NCBI GenBank assembly: GCA_003022655.1
Contig: PXSX01000006.1
Coordinates: 1-7,384, forward strand
Reading direction: 5' to 3'
Source: Bacteroidetes bacterium QH_1_64_81
GTDB lineage: Bacteria; Bacteroidota; Rhodothermia; Rhodothermales; Salinibacteraceae
Length of the DNA stretch: 7,384 nucleotides
Under the pieces are notes generated by a model that was not told where the DNA came from, made no database searches, and saw only the letters and a program-made list of their open reading frames with translations. This document shows positions 6,069 to 7,384 of the stretch, in pieces (the first letter of the stretch is position 1; each line of letters begins with the position of its first letter). Both the position numbers and the translations under genes were made by a program.

Positions 6069-6138
6069 GCCTTGATGACGGTGCGGCCCACAACTCCGCA
6101 TTCACAGCGTCGATGTACTTCCGAGCGATCAGTCGTCC

Positions 6139-6837
6139 GTGCCCGATTTAGATTCCCCAGACGGCCTCGTTCTCCTGTGGAGCGGGGGCAAGGATGCCAC
6201 CCTCGCCCTCGACGTACTCCATAGCCAGTCGCCCCGCCGGATTGGGGCGCTCCTTACGACCGTTGTCGAGGACGAGGACCGCGTAACCATGCACGGCACG
6301 GCGCTGTCCCTCGTTCGGCAACAGGCCGATGCGCTGGGCCTTCCCCTGCACGTGATGCGGGTGCCCGCCATGCCCCCGAACGAGGTGTACGAAGCCCGGC
6401 TCGACGCCGCCCTCACGCCGTTGCTCGACGACGGGTTCGGGACCGTCGTGGCGGGAGACCTCTTCCTTGACGACGTGCGCGCCTACCGGGAGCAGGCAAT
6501 CGAGTCCCTCGGGGCGACCGCACTCTTTCCCCTCTGGCAGCGCGACACGGCGTGGTTGGCGCGCCGCTTCCTGGAGCGTGGCTACCGCGCGGTGGTCACG
6601 GCCGTCGACACGACCCAGCTCGACCCTTCCTTCGCCGGGCGGGTCTACGACGAGGCCTTTCTCGACGATCTGCCCGACGACGTGGATCCCTGCGGCGAGC
6701 ACGGGGCCTTCCACACCTTCGTGACCGATGGGCCTCCATTCCGGCAGCCCGTTCCTGTCGCGATGGGAGCAGAAGAACCGGGCGAGCGCATGCACACCGT
6801 TCGGCTCGCGCCCGGCGACGAGGAGCCTCCGAAGTGA
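6139..6837 (+). CDS. PP-loop ATPase, diphthine-ammonia ligase-like family
   Basis: A 232-aa adenine nucleotide alpha-hydrolase-type protein of the Diphthami_syn_2 (DUF71, Dph6-like) family. The PP-loop SGGKDATLAL starts at Ser15; the usual Ser after KD is Ala20. The family signature near the C-terminus reads CGEHGAFHTFVTDGPPF (185-201), matching GExGEFHT...DGP. In archaea and eukaryotes Dph6 uses ATP and ammonia for the last step of diphthamide synthesis on EF-2. Bacteria lack diphthamide, so the substrate here is unknown; an ATP-driven amidation or similar adenylation is only inference. The only start that leads directly into the PP-loop strand is GTG at 6139. The protein is cytosolic, with an acidic tail (GDEEPPK). 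It converges with clpC, whose terminator lies between the two stops. Confidence 0.9.
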   Translation: MPDLDSPDGLVLLWSGGKDATLALDVLHSQSPRRIGALLTTVVEDEDRVTMHGTALSLVRQQADALGLPLHVMRVPAMPPNEVYEARLDAALTPLLDDGFGTVVAGDLFLDDVRAYREQAIESLGATALFPLWQRDTAWLARRFLERGYRAVVTAVDTTQLDPSFAGRVYDEAFLDDLPDDVDPCGEHGAFHTFVTDGPPFRQPVPVAMGAEEPGERMHTVRLAPGDEEPPK

Positions 6838-6859
6838 TCGCGGCGCGAGAACCCGGGCC

Positions 6860-6899
6860 AAAAGAAAACCCCCCCGCTCGGCCTTGCCGAACGGAGGGG
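6860..6899 (-). terminator. Rho-independent terminator of clpC
   Basis: Read on the minus strand, CCCCTCCGTTCGGC (6899-6886) pairs with GCCGAGCGGGGGGG (6882-6869) over 14 bp, two of them G-U wobbles, around a 3-nt AAG loop. TTTTCTTTT (6868-6860) follows at once. It begins 22 nt after the clpC stop. On the plus strand the two wobbles become C-A mismatches and no T-run follows, so the structure is directional and serves clpC rather than the PP-loop gene. Confidence 0.92.
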
Positions 6900-6921
6900 C
6901 ATAGAAACGAGGAGGAGAGGG

Positions 6922-7384
6922 TTAGTCCTCTTCAGCCGCGGTGGACGTCTTCCCAGAGCCGTTCTCATCGGTCGGGGCCTGCCCGGCCACATCTTCCGTG
7001 GAAACTTCAGGCTCACCGTTTGTGGGGCCCTCGGTCTCAGCCGTGGGCGCCTCAGTAGGCGCCTCGCCTTCCTTGACCTCGAAGGAAAGCTCCTCCGACT
7101 CCCCGTCGTGGGTAATGAGCACCGTGTCACCCTCGGTGATCTTGTCGTGGAGGATGTTCTCGGCCATCGGGTCCTGCACGTACTTCTGAAGGGCCCTGCG
7201 GAGCGGTCGCGCGCCGTACTTCTGATCGAAGCCTCTGTCCGTCAAGAATTCCTTGGCGGCCTCGTCGAACTCAAGTTCGAGACCGAGCTCCTCGGCCCGC
7301 TCGAAGAGGTCCTCCGACATGATGTCGATGATGTCGAAGATGTTATCCTTGTTGAGCGGGTTGAAGACGATCACGTCGTCGAGC
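6922..7384 (-). CDS. clpC: ATP-dependent Clp protease ATPase subunit ClpC, C-terminal part
   Basis: The gene runs off the right edge, so only its last 153 codons are visible. LDDVIVFNPLNKDNIFDIIDIM matches the end of the second AAA+ module of ClpC/ClpB proteins, and the D2 small domain follows. The sensor-2 motif GARPLRR begins at visible residue 57 (FDQKYGARPLRRALQKYVQDPMAENIL). Residues LDD before VIVF favour ClpC over ClpB. ClpC unfolds substrates and feeds them to the ClpP protease. After the usual end (GDTVLITHDGESEELSFEV) comes a tail of about 48 residues rich in Glu, Pro and Thr, ending in AAEED; it is longer than in most ClpC proteins and looks disordered. The stop is TAA at 6924-6922, and an intrinsic terminator follows. 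Confidence 0.93.
   Translation of the reverse strand, partial: LDDVIVFNPLNKDNIFDIIDIMSEDLFERAEELGLELEFDEAAKEFLTDRGFDQKYGARPLRRALQKYVQDPMAENILHDKITEGDTVLITHDGESEELSFEVKEGEAPTEAPTAETEGPTNGEPEVSTEDVAGQAPTDENGSGKTSTAAEED

Noticed and set aside
6148..6861. 237-aa minus-strand ORF opposite the PP-loop gene
   Set aside because: It is antisense to a gene with clear PP-loop and GExGxFHT motifs; no motifs of its own.

Overview
The window is GC-rich and densely coded, and most proteins carry many Asp and Glu residues. That acidity, the gene set (ClpC, a bacillithiol-type monothiol redox protein, a TlpA-like lipoprotein, a pepF/M3 peptidase, a tandem universal stress protein) and the rarity of clear Shine-Dalgarno sites suggest a salt-in halophile of the Bacteroidota/Rhodothermota side, such as Salinibacter. 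That assignment is inference from composition and gene types; no marker gene in the window proves it.

Layout from left to right: an uncharacterised 160-aa protein (+, 59-541) overlaps tail to tail with an uncharacterised 218-aa protein (-, 502-1158). A divergent spacer of about 120 bp separates the latter from a small regulator-like protein with two helix-turn-helix segments and a poly-acidic tail (+, 1281-1703). That gene runs into the 3' end of a minus-strand pair: a YtxJ/BrxC-like protein (2309-2668) followed after 12 nt by a TlpA/ResA-like lipoprotein (1718-2296). A 440-464 nt region without a credible gene follows. Its right end holds two successive large inverted repeats and an 18-bp direct repeat, just before a pepF/M3 family oligoendopeptidase (+, 3133-4959). 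Then come a two-domain universal stress protein (+, 5057-5977), a 161-nt spacer, and a PP-loop ATPase of the diphthine-ammonia ligase-like family (+, 6139-6837). The last gene is the 3' end of clpC (-, 6922 to the window edge), with a clear intrinsic terminator at 6860-6899.

Functionally this is mostly a housekeeping and stress-response neighbourhood: thiol redox control in two compartments, peptide degradation, nucleotide-binding stress proteins and an AAA+ protease chaperone. I see no mobile element, CRISPR array, tRNA or rRNA. The feature least explained by known gene families is the structured leader at 2979-3102 upstream of the peptidase. It is the best candidate here for an undescribed cis-acting element.
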